This document shows, one piece after another, positions 43,234 through 53,127 of a stretch of 64,000 nucleotides of DNA (within the stretch, counting starts at the first letter, position 1; each line of letters starts with the position of its first letter). This DNA comes from Glaciecola sp965660625. Lineage in GTDB: Bacteria; Pseudomonadota; Gammaproteobacteria; Enterobacterales; Alteromonadaceae. The notes below the pieces were generated by a model that was not told where the DNA came from, did not search any database, and saw nothing but the letters and a program-made list of their open reading frames with translations. A program made the position numbers and the translations under genes. The DNA lies in contig CBFIAR010000018.1 in assembly GCA_965660625.1 (NCBI GenBank), positions 1-64,000 on the forward strand, in the 5' to 3' direction.

Positions 43234-44916
43234 ATGACATCAAGACTTAAAACACGGCTTAGGACAAGCACGCTGATACTCGCGTTATTTTCCACATCAG
43301 CCTTCTCACTTACGTTTATTGAGAACGTAAAAGGCTATACCTTAAATCATCAAGGAAAATTAATCACCTTTACCAATATTGCGTTTGAAGACGAAGTTAT
43401 TATCGGCATGAACCTGAGCCAAGAACCCAACGGAATTGTCACAAAAATAGACGGTAAAGGCCGCGTTATGTTACCGGGCTTAATTGATGCTCATGGGCAT
43501 ATTTTGGGATTGGGGCAGAACCTACTCGAAATTGATTTACGCGGAAGCGTGAGTGAAGAAGATTCAGTTAAAAGAGTTATAGAGTTTGTAAGTGCTCACG
43601 CTACACCTACTGACAGCACAAAACATAACACCACACAGTGGCTCATTGGCAGAGGCTGGAATCAGGTGTTATGGCCAAGTAATGCATTTCCAAGTAAAGA
43701 AAGTTTAGACGCGGTGCTAAAGGATCGTCCCGTTGTGTTAGCGAGGGTTGATGGGCATGCCGTATGGGTAAATAGCGCCGCCTTGAAGTTAGCGGGGATT
43801 GACGCCAATACACCCTCACCTGCTGGCGGCGAAATAGTGAAAGATAAATATGGTCAACCAACCGGCGTGCTAATCGATAACGCCGAATCTTTGGTGACGA
43901 AATTAATCCCACCGGCAGATGCGAACCAGCTATCTCAACAACTTACCGCAGCATCCGAGCATTTGCTCTCACTGGGCATTACTAGCGTGCATGACGCAGG
44001 CATCAGTAAGCAAGTGTATGATTTTTATCAACAGCAGGCCAAATCCGGAGAGCTTAAATTTAGAATATACGCAATGTTGGCGGCCACAGACCCGCAAATT
44101 AGCGACATGCTTGCGGCTGGTCATATCAACACAACAGACGATATGCTTAGCATTAGAAGTGTGAAGGCATATGGCGACGGTGCGTTAGGAAGCCGCGGAG
44201 CAGCTCTCATTGAGCCTTACTCCGATGATAAAGATAATCATGGATTATTAGTTACTCCAGAGGAAAACTTACCGAGCTTGTTCTCTCAGGTGCTTGGTGC
44301 AAATTTCCAGCTTAACTTTCACGCAATTGGTGACAGAGCTAACAGGTTAGCGTTACAGCAGTTTGCTAAAACCTTCAGAACGTTTCCAGAGAATACCGAG
44401 CGTCATCGCATTGAACATGCTCAGGTTGTTGCCGTTGAGGATATCCCTCTGTTCAAAAAACTGGGTATTATTCCATCAATGCAGCCCACTCATGCTACAA
44501 GTGATATGAACATGGCTGAAGATCGAATTGGTAAAGCAAGATTGAAAGGCGCTTATGCTTGGAAGACTTTTTTGGATCAAGGTTCGAGGATCGCCTTTGG
44601 TTCTGATTTTCCAGTAGAACTAGCGAATGCCTTTCATGGACTGCATGCTGCTGTCACGCGTCAAAGCAGCGACAATCAACCCCAAATGGGATGGATACCA
44701 GAAGAAAAAGTTTCTGTTGAAGATGCTCTTCGTGGCTTCACTTTAGACGCAGCGTATGCTGCCTTTCAAGATGACAAACTTGGCACCTTAGCAGTGGGTA
44801 AACGTGCTGACTTCATCTTTATTGATAGAGACATTTTTACTGCACCTGCATCAGATATTCGCGATACCCAAGTATTAGAAACATGGATAAATGGTCAGCA
44901 AGTATTTGCTAAATAA
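43234..44916 (+). CDS. exported amidohydrolase (YtcJ-like)
   Basis: 560 residues with a signal peptide (LILALFSTSAFS). Metal-binding GLIDAHGHILGLGQ near residue 85, the insert GRGWNQVLWP, the second metal His in LNFHAIGDRANRLAL and the Asp in AFGSDFPVE mark the YtcJ-type amidohydrolase branch. It hydrolyses a C-N or related bond in an unknown substrate in the periplasm. It converges on the GNAT gene with 5 bases between. GGAATGTAA precedes the ATG. Confidence 0.9.
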   Translation: MTSRLKTRLRTSTLILALFSTSAFSLTFIENVKGYTLNHQGKLITFTNIAFEDEVIIGMNLSQEPNGIVTKIDGKGRVMLPGLIDAHGHILGLGQNLLEIDLRGSVSEEDSVKRVIEFVSAHATPTDSTKHNTTQWLIGRGWNQVLWPSNAFPSKESLDAVLKDRPVVLARVDGHAVWVNSAALKLAGIDANTPSPAGGEIVKDKYGQPTGVLIDNAESLVTKLIPPADANQLSQQLTAASEHLLSLGITSVHDAGISKQVYDFYQQQAKSGELKFRIYAMLAATDPQISDMLAAGHINTTDDMLSIRSVKAYGDGALGSRGAALIEPYSDDKDNHGLLVTPEENLPSLFSQVLGANFQLNFHAIGDRANRLALQQFAKTFRTFPENTERHRIEHAQVVAVEDIPLFKKLGIIPSMQPTHATSDMNMAEDRIGKARLKGAYAWKTFLDQGSRIAFGSDFPVELANAFHGLHAAVTRQSSDNQPQMGWIPEEKVSVEDALRGFTLDAAYAAFQDDKLGTLAVGKRADFIFIDRDIFTAPASDIRDTQVLETWINGQQVFAK

Positions 44917-44921
44917 GAGTT

Positions 44922-45443
44922 TTAGTAACGCAGAGTCATAAAGCGACAGCCATCAAGGGCATTAATGCCAGGGGGCGTCGCTGACTCTGCAAACCCAAAC
45001 TTGGTATAACAAGAGATTGCCGTTGTGTTTTCAAGATAGACAAACAACGACACTTCTTTTACCTGTATTTGTTGTTGGGCGGTTGCAATGCATTCGGTTA
45101 ACAAACGCTTAGCCATCCCTAAACCTCTATAGTTTGGATTAATCACAAGGCGAGCCAAATGCAAGCGGTGTTTGACTAGTTGAATTTGGCCAAAGCCGAG
45201 AATATCGCTGTTATCAGCAAGCGTAAAAGATTGATAATTACCCTCCATAACCTGACAAGCGAGCTGCTGGGCTGAACAAGGGTAGATCATTTTTGGGCCG
45301 GCCCACTGACGGATTCGTTCTCGCTCCTGCACTGAATTTGCTAGTTTACTGGGAACAAACCAAGCAGAAACAGCCGTAAAATCTTCTTTTACGGCTGTTC
45401 TTAGTTCAAGCTCCGAACCTACTTGTATAAGGTTCTGATCCAT
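44922..45443 (-). CDS. GNAT-family N-acetyltransferase
   Basis: 173 residues. The acetyl-CoA loop is seen in ARLVINPNYRGLGMAKRLL and a C-terminal strand in SLFVYLENTTAISCYTKFGF. Acceptor unknown. Its start overlaps the end of the upstream metallo-hydrolase gene by 25 bases, so the two are translated from one message. Confidence 0.88.
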   Translation of the reverse strand: MDQNLIQVGSELELRTAVKEDFTAVSAWFVPSKLANSVQERERIRQWAGPKMIYPCSAQQLACQVMEGNYQSFTLADNSDILGFGQIQLVKHRLHLARLVINPNYRGLGMAKRLLTECIATAQQQIQVKEVSLFVYLENTTAISCYTKFGFAESATPPGINALDGCRFMTLRY

Positions 45444-46282
45444 CTTTCTTCAGTAATGAAATTCCACGACCAGCTTTTCCACTTATCTTCAAGTCCAGCT
45501 GTTACCATCTCGTCTTCACTCATACCAGCTACCTTTTTAGCCTGTACATAAGCGTATGTGTTTTTAATCATATCTAGGAAGCGCTGGTAATCAGCCTTAT
45601 TCGCCAACGCACCGTGTCCTGGGATAATTTTTGTGTCGTCCTCAATCATCGTCAACAAGGTTTCAACTGCTGCTATATAGCCAACGACTGAGCCGCCTGA
45701 ATTCAGGTCTATGAACGGGAACCAATCCTTAAAGAACAAGTCGCCGGTATGCATAACATTGGGTTGTTCAAACCAAACCGCGCTATCACCATCGGTGTGT
45801 GCAGAGGCAAGATGAAATACGTGCACGGTGTCACCGTTAATATGAAACTTAACGCCCTTGTCGTAGGTCACAACAGGCAACATAGCAGGATCGGTGTCTT
45901 CTCCTGCAGCTAGACGAACCCGCACATTTTCATGAGCAAATACCGTGGCGTGTTTGTGCTTGCTAAAAAATGCATTTGAACCGGTGTGATCACCGTGAAA
46001 GTGGGTGTTAATAACGTATCGAGTCTGCTCTTTACTTATATCGGCAAGTTTCACCGCAATTTTATCTGCTAGGTCAGCATATTGATCGTCAACAATTAAT
46101 AAGCCATCAGGCCCTCCAGAAACGCCGATATTACCGCCAGCGCCTACTAGCATATACACCGAACCGCCTAGCGCTTGAGATTTGACTTCAACGTCATCAA
46201 AACGGCCTTGGGAAAATGCAAACGATGCAAATAGACCAGCGAATGATAGCGCTAATGCGCGCTTTCCTATCATCTTTTTCAT
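45419..46282 (-). CDS. exported MBL-fold metallo-hydrolase
   Basis: 287 residues from the ATG at 46282 (AGGA, 7-base spacing). Signal peptide to about AFSQ. The zinc ligands are in NTHFHGDHTGSNAFF (HXHXDH), SAHTDGDSAVWF, and PGHGALA. The SLGGSVYMLVGAGGNIGVSGG-like start is usual in periplasmic MBL enzymes. Some relatives are beta-lactamase-like, but no substrate can be assigned. Confidence 0.88.
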   Translation of the reverse strand: MKKMIGKRALALSFAGLFASFAFSQGRFDDVEVKSQALGGSVYMLVGAGGNIGVSGGPDGLLIVDDQYADLADKIAVKLADISKEQTRYVINTHFHGDHTGSNAFFSKHKHATVFAHENVRVRLAAGEDTDPAMLPVVTYDKGVKFHINGDTVHVFHLASAHTDGDSAVWFEQPNVMHTGDLFFKDWFPFIDLNSGGSVVGYIAAVETLLTMIEDDTKIIPGHGALANKADYQRFLDMIKNTYAYVQAKKVAGMSEDEMVTAGLEDKWKSWSWNFITEERWIRTLYK

Positions 46283-46413
46283 TACTCGTTCCTTGGTGTC
46301 ACTTGTTAGATTGTCCATTTTTACATTCTTTTTTAAAAAACAGTTCAATAAGAGTGGATTTAATAAGACGTCCTGAACAAAAATTAAATGAGTCAGTCTG
46401 CGCTGTCTACACT

Positions 46414-46623
46414 TTACCCTTCATCGATATACGTAAATCTCGGGATTTTTTTCCCATCAATTTCAAGGGTTTCTGTAAACATATCAAGAGGACGAACCCA
46501 AAGTCCGCCTTCACCATAAGTTGGCCTGTAAACCACTAGTTCTGTCTCATCTTCCGAATGGCGTGCAACACCAATGACTTCATAGTTATTACCTTTGTAG
46601 TGCCGATACAATCCAGTTTTCAT
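46414..46623 (-). CDS. DUF1653 protein
   Basis: 69 residues from the ATG at 46623 (GGAG, 5-base spacing). GLYRHYKGNNYEVIGVARHSE, VVYRP, LWVRPLDMF and PRFTYI are the DUF1653 signature, a small beta domain of unknown role. It starts 8 bases after the aminopeptidase stop, so it is in that operon. Confidence 0.9.
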   Translation of the reverse strand: MKTGLYRHYKGNNYEVIGVARHSEDETELVVYRPTYGEGGLWVRPLDMFTETLEIDGKKIPRFTYIDEG

Positions 46624-46631
46624 TGACACTC

Positions 46632-48182
46632 CTATAAGTAAGTATTTACAAACACATTAACTGGTGCAGCTGTTGGCTTTCCATGCTGCCAATCAAGTCC
46701 CTCTACACCACTACCTGCGATATCGACATGAGTGAATGGTAATGGTTTTTGTGCGCTAGCATCATGCTTGTCCAAACCCGACGCGATAGTTAGAAATGCC
46801 ATTGGAAATTGGTGACCGCGTATAGTGGTGACAGAAGGCGCATTATTTGACGACAAGACATCATCTGCTTTTGTCCGTGGTTTGACAAAGTCAAAATCTT
46901 CGCGGCGCGAAAGCGATGCCTCTACCTGGTCAGCACACAGTTCGCCCTGCACGAATAATTGCTTTGCAATACCCTTATTTCTGGCAGGCTTGTTTTCAAC
47001 AAGCGCGGTATAAGGTCCAAAAGCCATTGCTGCGTGTCCGGTGAGGGTCGCGACTGAAAATAATTCGGGATTAACCGCATTAACTGCGTCTTCTCGCAAA
47101 TGCGACAGTAGGTCGGCGAGTAACATTCTGCCTTCAGCATCGGTGTTGCCAACGCGAACTCTAACGCCTGCATGGCTAGTAATAATTTCATCAGGTATAA
47201 ATGCTTCAGCACCAATACTGTTTCGCACTGCGCCAAGCTCTGCAATTACTTTTATACCTTTGGGCGCAAGTAGGGAAAGTGTTTTCATAAAACCAGCAAC
47301 GCCTGCAGCGCCGCCTTTATCGCGGCTCATACCTGCCATATGACCATTCACTTTTAAATCAGCGCCGCCAGTATCAAATGTGATGCCTTTACCTGCAAAT
47401 AAAAGTGTTTTAGTTATCTCCCCTGCGGGCTCGTAAACCATGCGAATAATGCGCGGACGATGTCTTTTTACTTCAATTGAAGCTCTCGCGACAGCATGTA
47501 GCAGAGGATACTCATGTTTGATATGTGCATCGTCAGAAACAACTGTTACTTTCACATTTGAGCCTTTAAATGCAGCAACACAGTAATCGGCAAAACCCGG
47601 CGGTGCCATCCGCTCAGGCTCAGTGCCGCAGAGGTCACGTGCAATTCGCTTACCTGCTTCAATGGCATTTAAGCGAGATACGTCGATGCTACTGCTGCTG
47701 TCAATCAAACCAATAAATTCAATCGGTTCAATTTCGTCTTCATCTAAAGCTTGTCTTGCTTCAAGAGGCTGCCATAAACCTTGGCATAGTCCCAAATATG
47801 CTGCTTCGACAGCATTTTTGAATTGCGCTGCTTGGCTCTCATTTAGGCCCGCTAGATTGATTTCTAGAAGCGGCTTGCGAATACCTGAATCCAAAAGCGT
47901 TTGCGCGACGTTCCGTGCTGCATCAAAGATGCGGCGTACATCGTCGTAGTCTCGGTCTAATTGACCTACAGGCACTTGCAGTAACCTTCCGCCAACAACG
48001 TCCCCTGCAACGAGAACTGCATGTCCGCCAACGCGCTTATCGAGCGACTGGTGCTGCTCTAAATTTTGTTGGATATGCGGGCAGTGCTGACTCGAAAGCG
48101 TATTACTGACTAATACATAAGCGTCATATTCATGAGTCAATTGTGCAATATTTGTTTCTAAAACTGCGTTAGGAAAAGGCAT
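46632..48182 (-). CDS. M17 leucyl-aminopeptidase family protein
   Basis: 516 residues. The di-metal catalytic domain has GKGITFDTGGADLK, MSRDKGGAAGV and the family signature NTDAEGRMLLADLL. The N-terminal domain differs from PepA. The canonical M17 motif DTGGxSLKP is here DTGGADLKV, indicating a divergent branch. It frees N-terminal amino acids from peptides in the cytosol. Followed by the DUF1653 gene. Confidence 0.92.
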   Translation of the reverse strand: MPFPNAVLETNIAQLTHEYDAYVLVSNTLSSQHCPHIQQNLEQHQSLDKRVGGHAVLVAGDVVGGRLLQVPVGQLDRDYDDVRRIFDAARNVAQTLLDSGIRKPLLEINLAGLNESQAAQFKNAVEAAYLGLCQGLWQPLEARQALDEDEIEPIEFIGLIDSSSSIDVSRLNAIEAGKRIARDLCGTEPERMAPPGFADYCVAAFKGSNVKVTVVSDDAHIKHEYPLLHAVARASIEVKRHRPRIIRMVYEPAGEITKTLLFAGKGITFDTGGADLKVNGHMAGMSRDKGGAAGVAGFMKTLSLLAPKGIKVIAELGAVRNSIGAEAFIPDEIITSHAGVRVRVGNTDAEGRMLLADLLSHLREDAVNAVNPELFSVATLTGHAAMAFGPYTALVENKPARNKGIAKQLFVQGELCADQVEASLSRREDFDFVKPRTKADDVLSSNNAPSVTTIRGHQFPMAFLTIASGLDKHDASAQKPLPFTHVDIAGSGVEGLDWQHGKPTAAPVNVFVNTYL

Positions 48183-48295
48183 TGATTTCTCCGTTAGGAT
48201 TGCATATTCAGCAGAAGTCTATTTACTCTTTTAAAAGAGCTTTGCACTTCTTGCATAGCTTATTATTGTTATGAAATTTCACTAAAGTATATTGC

Positions 48296-49357
48296 TTATT
48301 CTGCACTAAACAAGGGCAAAGCTAATTGATCAGCATTAATATTGTCTGCCAAAGATACGTGCAGCCCCACCAAGCGGACGTTTTTACCATCTCCTCTTTC
48401 AAATGCCTTGGCGAGTAATTCGATTAATAATTGCTCGTTTACTTCTTGTGACTGCTGTTCAACAGTGGTTTGTTGAAAGTCGTCAAACTTCAGTTTTACT
48501 CCCAATGACTTAATTGGACTGTGTTTTTTAGTATCAATTCTTTCATGCAATTTAGGCAGTAGCCTTGTAACCACGTCCTTGCATTCTTCTAAGCTTACAA
48601 GATCTTTATCTAAGGTTCGCTCAACTCCTATCGACTTTCTTTTTCTGTTTGTCGAAAGTCTTCTTTCATCGATAGCATGCGCCCGTTTCCAAAGAGAGGC
48701 TCCAAATTTACCGAAATGTTTATGTAGTTTTTCGATGGGGAATGAACGAATATCCTCACATTTGTATAGCCCGAGTTTATTTAACTTTTCGAGTGTTACC
48801 TTGCCCACGCCCGGTATTTTCTTTAAGGGGAGGCGCTTAACAAACTCATCCAATTGCGCTGGATTAATGACACAAATACCGTTCGGTTTGTTTTCATCAC
48901 TAGCAACTTTAGCCACAAATTTTATAGGAGCCACGCCTGCTGAAGCGGTTAACCCTGTTTCTTCAAATATTGCGCGTCGAATATCTTCAGCAATATAAGT
49001 AGCGCTGCCGCCAAACAATTCACTCTCGGTGACATCTAAAAAGGCTTCATCTAATGAAAGCGGTTCAATCTCATCGGTATAACGCAAATATATTGACTTT
49101 ATTTGGTCCGATACTTTCTTGTATTCATCCATTCGACCTTTCACCAAAACAAGGTTTGGGCAGAGCCTTAGGGCGGTTGCGGTAGCCATCGCTGAGCGCA
49201 CACCAAATTCTCTAGCAGGGTAGTTACAAGTAGCTACAACACCTCGGCGATCGGCGCTGCCACCAATGGCAATAGGCTTGTCCTGTAAGCTTGGGTCGTC
49301 ACGCATTTCGACTGCTGCGTAAAAGCAGTCCATGTCGATATGGATAAACTTACGCAT
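48296..49357 (-). CDS. dinB: DNA polymerase IV (DinB)
   Basis: 353 residues, Y-family translesion polymerase. Catalytic motifs IDMDCFYAAVE at the start and SLDEAFLDVT near residue 100; helix-hairpin-helix IPGVGKVTLEKL near 180; little-finger domain thereafter. The beta-clamp binding C-terminus reads QLALPLFSAE. A LexA box lies 45 bases upstream, so it is SOS-induced. Confidence 0.97.
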   Translation of the reverse strand: MRKFIHIDMDCFYAAVEMRDDPSLQDKPIAIGGSADRRGVVATCNYPAREFGVRSAMATATALRLCPNLVLVKGRMDEYKKVSDQIKSIYLRYTDEIEPLSLDEAFLDVTESELFGGSATYIAEDIRRAIFEETGLTASAGVAPIKFVAKVASDENKPNGICVINPAQLDEFVKRLPLKKIPGVGKVTLEKLNKLGLYKCEDIRSFPIEKLHKHFGKFGASLWKRAHAIDERRLSTNRKRKSIGVERTLDKDLVSLEECKDVVTRLLPKLHERIDTKKHSPIKSLGVKLKFDDFQQTTVEQQSQEVNEQLLIELLAKAFERGDGKNVRLVGLHVSLADNINADQLALPLFSAE

Positions 49358-49401
49358 TGAATATGCTTCGCTCCGGATAATATGGCATCCTAACTCAATA
49401 G

Positions 49402-49421
49402 TACTGTATATATAAACAGTT
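49402..49421 (-). promoter_or_regulatory. LexA (SOS) box of dinB
   Basis: TACTGTATATATAAACAGTT contains the exact CTGT-N8-ACAG core with an AT-rich centre, 45 bases before the dinB start. LexA binding here would repress dinB until DNA damage. Confidence 0.9.
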
Positions 49422-49542
49422 TAAAACACGATGAGTGATTTACCAATTAATCATCCGTTTTTTTTGTGTAGATTTTCATTTTGTGTTTTAAGCCATCATT
49501 GAAACATCGTAGATTATCTTTGCAAAGACAAGAATGAGCTAG

Positions 49543-49634
49543 TATGTTTTGAGAAGTCCTTGCATTGGCAGGATGACCTACGATGTTTTGGGAGGTCCTT
49601 GCCTTCGCAGGATGACCTAAGATGTTTTGGGAGC
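49543..49634. repeat. 39-bp tandem direct repeat, about 2.4 copies
   Basis: Unit 1 at 49543-49581 and unit 2 at 49582-49620 share GATGTTTTG, AGTCCTTGC/GGTCCTTGC and GCAGGATGACCTA with six or so differences; a third partial copy runs 49621-49634. It lies in the gap between dinB and nqrM. Units abut without spacers, so it is not CRISPR. A related GTCATCCTGA...GTCCTTGCCT stretch occurs near 51080-51125. Confidence 0.7.
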
Positions 49635-49663
49635 TACAGTTAATTATTTAAAGCGTTTACAGC

Positions 49664-49897
49664 TTAAAGAATTTGGTTATCTTGCCATTCTTTTATTTTT
49701 CTCTGCCTTTGTTCTTCTCTTTCCATCCTCGCTTTTTTTCTATCGCACGGCTCTGGGCAATCACAGGCTTTTGAAATACCTATCGCCCCTAAACCGCCGC
49801 AACTGCCAGAGATCGTTTTCTTTTGTAAGATATAACCGACCGCCATGGCCGCTACCATCAATAAGAAAAATGCAAATGCTAAAATAAATGTACTCAA
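49664..49897 (-). CDS. nqrM: Na+-NQR maturation protein NqrM
   Basis: 77 residues: one N-terminal membrane helix then the cysteine cluster SGSCGGLGAIGISKACDCPEPCD and a basic tail, the NqrM (DUF539) pattern. NqrM delivers iron to the NqrD/NqrE cysteine site. It is in its usual place after apbE in the nqr locus. Confidence 0.96.
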   Translation of the reverse strand: MSTFILAFAFFLLMVAAMAVGYILQKKTISGSCGGLGAIGISKACDCPEPCDRKKARMEREEQRQRKIKEWQDNQIL

Positions 49898-49960
49898 GCT
49901 AACCTCTCAAATTTCAACTTGTTTTACTATCAATAAACAACGCTACTACTGTGTAAATAG

Positions 49961-50980
49961 CTAGTTTTGTTTAATATTTTTTACAAATTCAGGAGACGCA
50001 TACTCAACAAATCGTCCGCCTTCCTTCATTATCATAAAAACCGCTAAATCATGATTGACAGCTAACACCTTGGCTTTATCTGCCCCCATGACATTCAACG
50101 CTGTCGCCAAACCATCCGCAGTCATTGATGAAGGGTGCACCACGGTAACCGACACCAGATTATGCTTAATAGGATACCCAGTAGTTGGTTCAATTAAATG
50201 CGAATAGCGAACGCCGTCTTTTTCAAAATAATTACGGTAATCGCCTGATGTTGCTACCGCATTGTCGCCTATACTGATAATTTTTTGTATAGCGCGCTCT
50301 GTCGTTATCGGTTGCTCAATGGCAATGCGCCAATCTGAGCCATTGCTTTTTTGACCAGCAACCCGCATTTCACCGCCAATCTCAACTAGGTAATTATCTA
50401 TGTTATTGCGCGCTATGATATCAGCAACAACATCAACACCATACCCTTTTGCGATTGTCGATAAATCAATATATAACTTTGAGTGTAACTTTGTCACTAC
50501 GCCATTTACCAACTCGAACTTATCAATACCCACGTAATCTGCAATTTCTGTTAACTGCGTTTTAGTGGGTATCATTTCTGGTCGTTTATCGGGTCCAAAG
50601 CCCCACAGATTTACCAAAGGACCAACAGTTACGTCAAGGCTGCCTTGACTCAAGTTATTCAACCTTATGGCTTCTGTTAGCACGTATTCGGTTTGTTCTG
50701 ATATAGGAAATGCTTGTCCCGCCTGTGCTTTGTTTAGTAAGGATAACTCTGACTTAGGGTCATAAGTAGACATCAACGCGTTAACTTGAATGAGCACATC
50801 ATCAATTTCTGCCTGTAGCGCCTGTATATCGATGGGCGCATCGGTTTGCTGAACCACTTTTATATTATATGTGGTTCCCATTGTTTTGCCGGTTATAGCA
50901 ATCTCAACCGGCTGCTGAGGTGCACACGAAAATACAAATAATAATAGAAAAGGCAGGAAAATTTTCAAAGCAATCCTCAT
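49961..50980 (-). CDS. apbE: FAD:protein FMN transferase ApbE (lipoprotein)
   Basis: 339 residues with a lipobox (VFSCAPQQ). TGKTMGTTYNIKV, LMSTYDPKSELSLLN, DLSTIAKGYGVD and HLIEPTTGYPI are ApbE motifs. It links FMN to threonine in (S/T)GAT motifs of NqrB and NqrC, both present in this locus. A terminator separates it from nqrF, so it may have its own promoter or rely on read-through. Confidence 0.97.
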   Translation of the reverse strand: MRIALKIFLPFLLLFVFSCAPQQPVEIAITGKTMGTTYNIKVVQQTDAPIDIQALQAEIDDVLIQVNALMSTYDPKSELSLLNKAQAGQAFPISEQTEYVLTEAIRLNNLSQGSLDVTVGPLVNLWGFGPDKRPEMIPTKTQLTEIADYVGIDKFELVNGVVTKLHSKLYIDLSTIAKGYGVDVVADIIARNNIDNYLVEIGGEMRVAGQKSNGSDWRIAIEQPITTERAIQKIISIGDNAVATSGDYRNYFEKDGVRYSHLIEPTTGYPIKHNLVSVTVVHPSSMTADGLATALNVMGADKAKVLAVNHDLAVFMIMKEGGRFVEYASPEFVKNIKQN

Positions 50981-51210
50981 ATGTAACTAGTTGGTAAACT
51001 GAAAACGTGGGCTCCAACTGTAAGACCAGCATAGCGACGTTTCGTTGCGCTGCATTATACATGAATTTACTGATGGACATAAAAGTTCGTCATCCTGACC
51101 GCTCACACTACGCGTCCTTGCCTAGTGAAGGTTTGCTAATGGCGCAGAGTAAGCTCTATTCTCGGTTTTATATTTGAGCTTCTGTTGTTGTTTTTTTTTT
51201 ATATTTTAAT

Positions 51211-51233
51211 AAAAAGGCGCCCTTTGGGCGCCT
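51211..51233 (-). terminator. terminator of the nqrABCDEF operon
   Basis: Stem AGGCGCCC/GGGCGCCT with a three-base loop, followed on the minus strand by TTTTT and an A/T-rich tract, 30 bases after nqrF. The remaining 50981-51210 has only the short repeat-like stretch near 51080-51125. Confidence 0.9.
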
Positions 51234-51262
51234 AATGTTGTTGCTTTCTTCCTTATGGCTGT

Positions 51263-52495
51263 TTAGCCACCGAAGTCATCTAGCATGATGTTTTCGTCTT
51301 CAACGCCAAGCTCTTTGAGCATGTTGATTACTGCCGCGTTCATCATAGGTGGACCACACATGTAGAACTCGCAATCTTCTGGCGCTGGATGGTCTTTCAG
51401 GTAGTTTTCCAATAGTACGTTATGGATGAAACCTGTGTCACCTTCCCAGTTATCTTCGGGTTGCGGATCTGACAATGCTACGTGCCATTCAAAGTTATCG
51501 TTTTCTTTGGCAAGCATGTCAAAATCTTCTACGTAAAACATTTCGCGTGACGAACGAGCGCCGTACCAAAATGTCATTTTACGGTCTGTTTTAATTCGAC
51601 GAAGTTGGTCGAAGATATGTGAGCGCATTGGAGCCATGCCAGCGCCACCACCCACAAATACCATTTCTGCATCTGTTTCTTTCGCATAGAACTCACCAAA
51701 CGGTCCAGAAATCGTGGCTTTGTCACCTGGCTTTAATGACCAGATAAATGATGACATTTTACCTGCAGGTAGGCTTAGATTGTTCGGTGGCGGCGTAGCA
51801 ATACGCACGTTCAACAAAATGATGCCTTCTTCTTCTGGGTAGTTGGCCATTGAATATGCGCGGATAGTCTCTTCGTCACACTTTGACTCGACATTAAAGA
51901 AACCAAAGTGTTCCCAGTCCTTACGGAATTTTTCTGGTACATCAAAATCTTTGTACTTAACATGGTGAGGTGGCGCCTCAATTTGAATATAACCCCCGGC
52001 TTTAAATGGAACACTTTCACCGTTAGGTATGCCAAGTTTGAGCTCTTTGATGAAGGTTGCTTTGCTGTCGTTAGAAAGCACCTCACATTCCCATTTTTTG
52101 ATACCAAATACTTCTTCTGGAAGTTCAATATCCATGTTTTGCTTTATAGACACTTGGCAAGATAAGCGACAGCCTTGCTTCGCTTCGCGCTTGGATATGT
52201 GGTCAAGCTCAGTTGGTAATATCTCACCACCGCCAGACTTAATATCAACAGTGCACTGTCCGCAAGAACCACCACCACCGCATGCTGAAGATACAAATAT
52301 ACCTGAATCAGCAAGCGCGCCTAGCAGCTTGCCACCTGGAGAGGTTGTAATTGTTTTGCTTGGATCGCCGTTAATAGTGATCACAACATCACCTTCAGGC
52401 ACTAATTTCGATTTCGCAAACATGATGATAAAAACTAACGCCAAAACGATAGCGATAAACATGCCTACACCGAGATAGATTTCAACTGAATTCAT
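51263..52495 (-). CDS. nqrF: Na+-translocating NADH:quinone reductase subunit F
   Basis: 410 residues. One membrane helix, a 2Fe-2S domain (SACGGGGSCGQC plus GCRLSCQ), FAD domain (RAYSMANYP) and NADH domain (VFVGGGAGMAPMRSHIFD, CGPPMMN). It is the electron-entry subunit: NADH to FAD to 2Fe-2S. Last gene of the operon, followed by the terminator. Confidence 0.98.
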   Translation of the reverse strand: MNSVEIYLGVGMFIAIVLALVFIIMFAKSKLVPEGDVVITINGDPSKTITTSPGGKLLGALADSGIFVSSACGGGGSCGQCTVDIKSGGGEILPTELDHISKREAKQGCRLSCQVSIKQNMDIELPEEVFGIKKWECEVLSNDSKATFIKELKLGIPNGESVPFKAGGYIQIEAPPHHVKYKDFDVPEKFRKDWEHFGFFNVESKCDEETIRAYSMANYPEEEGIILLNVRIATPPPNNLSLPAGKMSSFIWSLKPGDKATISGPFGEFYAKETDAEMVFVGGGAGMAPMRSHIFDQLRRIKTDRKMTFWYGARSSREMFYVEDFDMLAKENDNFEWHVALSDPQPEDNWEGDTGFIHNVLLENYLKDHPAPEDCEFYMCGPPMMNAAVINMLKELGVEDENIMLDDFGG

Positions 52496-52516
52496 TATCT
52501 ATACTCCTAATTCGCC

Positions 52517-53125
52517 TTACAGCGAAATACCTGTGAATGACTGGAAGCCCAATGCCATCAAACCAGCAATCATAAACACAGAACCTAATCCGCGGATACC
52601 ATCTGGCATATCAGCATACTTTAACTTTTCTCTAACAGCAGCGAGCAAGATAATGGCTATTGCCCAACCTGCGCCACTGCCGATACCGTAAACAATACTT
52701 TCAGTGAAGTTGTATTCGCGTTGAACCGCAAACGCAACACCACCGAATATTGCACAGTTTACGGTGATAAGCGGTAAGAAGATCCCTAATGCGTTGTATA
52801 AAGCTGGGAAAAACTTGTCCAGTGTCATTTCCAGTATCTGAACCAATGCCGCGATAACGCCGATAAAAGTCAAGAAACTCAAGAAGCTAAGGTCAGCATC
52901 TGGAAATCCAGCCCAATCCAAAGCGCCTGGAGCAAGAATGTTCACAAAAATAACTTGGTTAACCGGCACCGAGATACCTAATACAACGATAACGGCAACG
53001 CCCAAACCCATTGATGTCTTTACTTTCTTCGATACCGCTAAGAAAGTACACATTCCTAAGAACAGTGACAAAGCCATGTTCTCAACAAATACTGCTCTAA
53101 TAAACAATGCTGCGTAATGTTCCAT
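52517..53125 (-). CDS. nqrE: Na+-NQR subunit E
   Basis: 202 residues with six membrane helices. Two half-channel cysteines in FLGMCTFLAVSKK and ITVNCAIFGGVAF hold the intramembrane iron centre with NqrD. It starts 2 bases after nqrD's stop. Confidence 0.98.
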   Translation of the reverse strand: MEHYAALFIRAVFVENMALSLFLGMCTFLAVSKKVKTSMGLGVAVIVVLGISVPVNQVIFVNILAPGALDWAGFPDADLSFLSFLTFIGVIAALVQILEMTLDKFFPALYNALGIFLPLITVNCAIFGGVAFAVQREYNFTESIVYGIGSGAGWAIAIILLAAVREKLKYADMPDGIRGLGSVFMIAGLMALGFQSFTGISL

Positions 53126-53127
53126 GA

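Noticed and set aside
49543..49634. Possible CRISPR array
   Set aside because: Repeat units abut with no variable spacers, only about 2.4 copies, and there are no cas genes.
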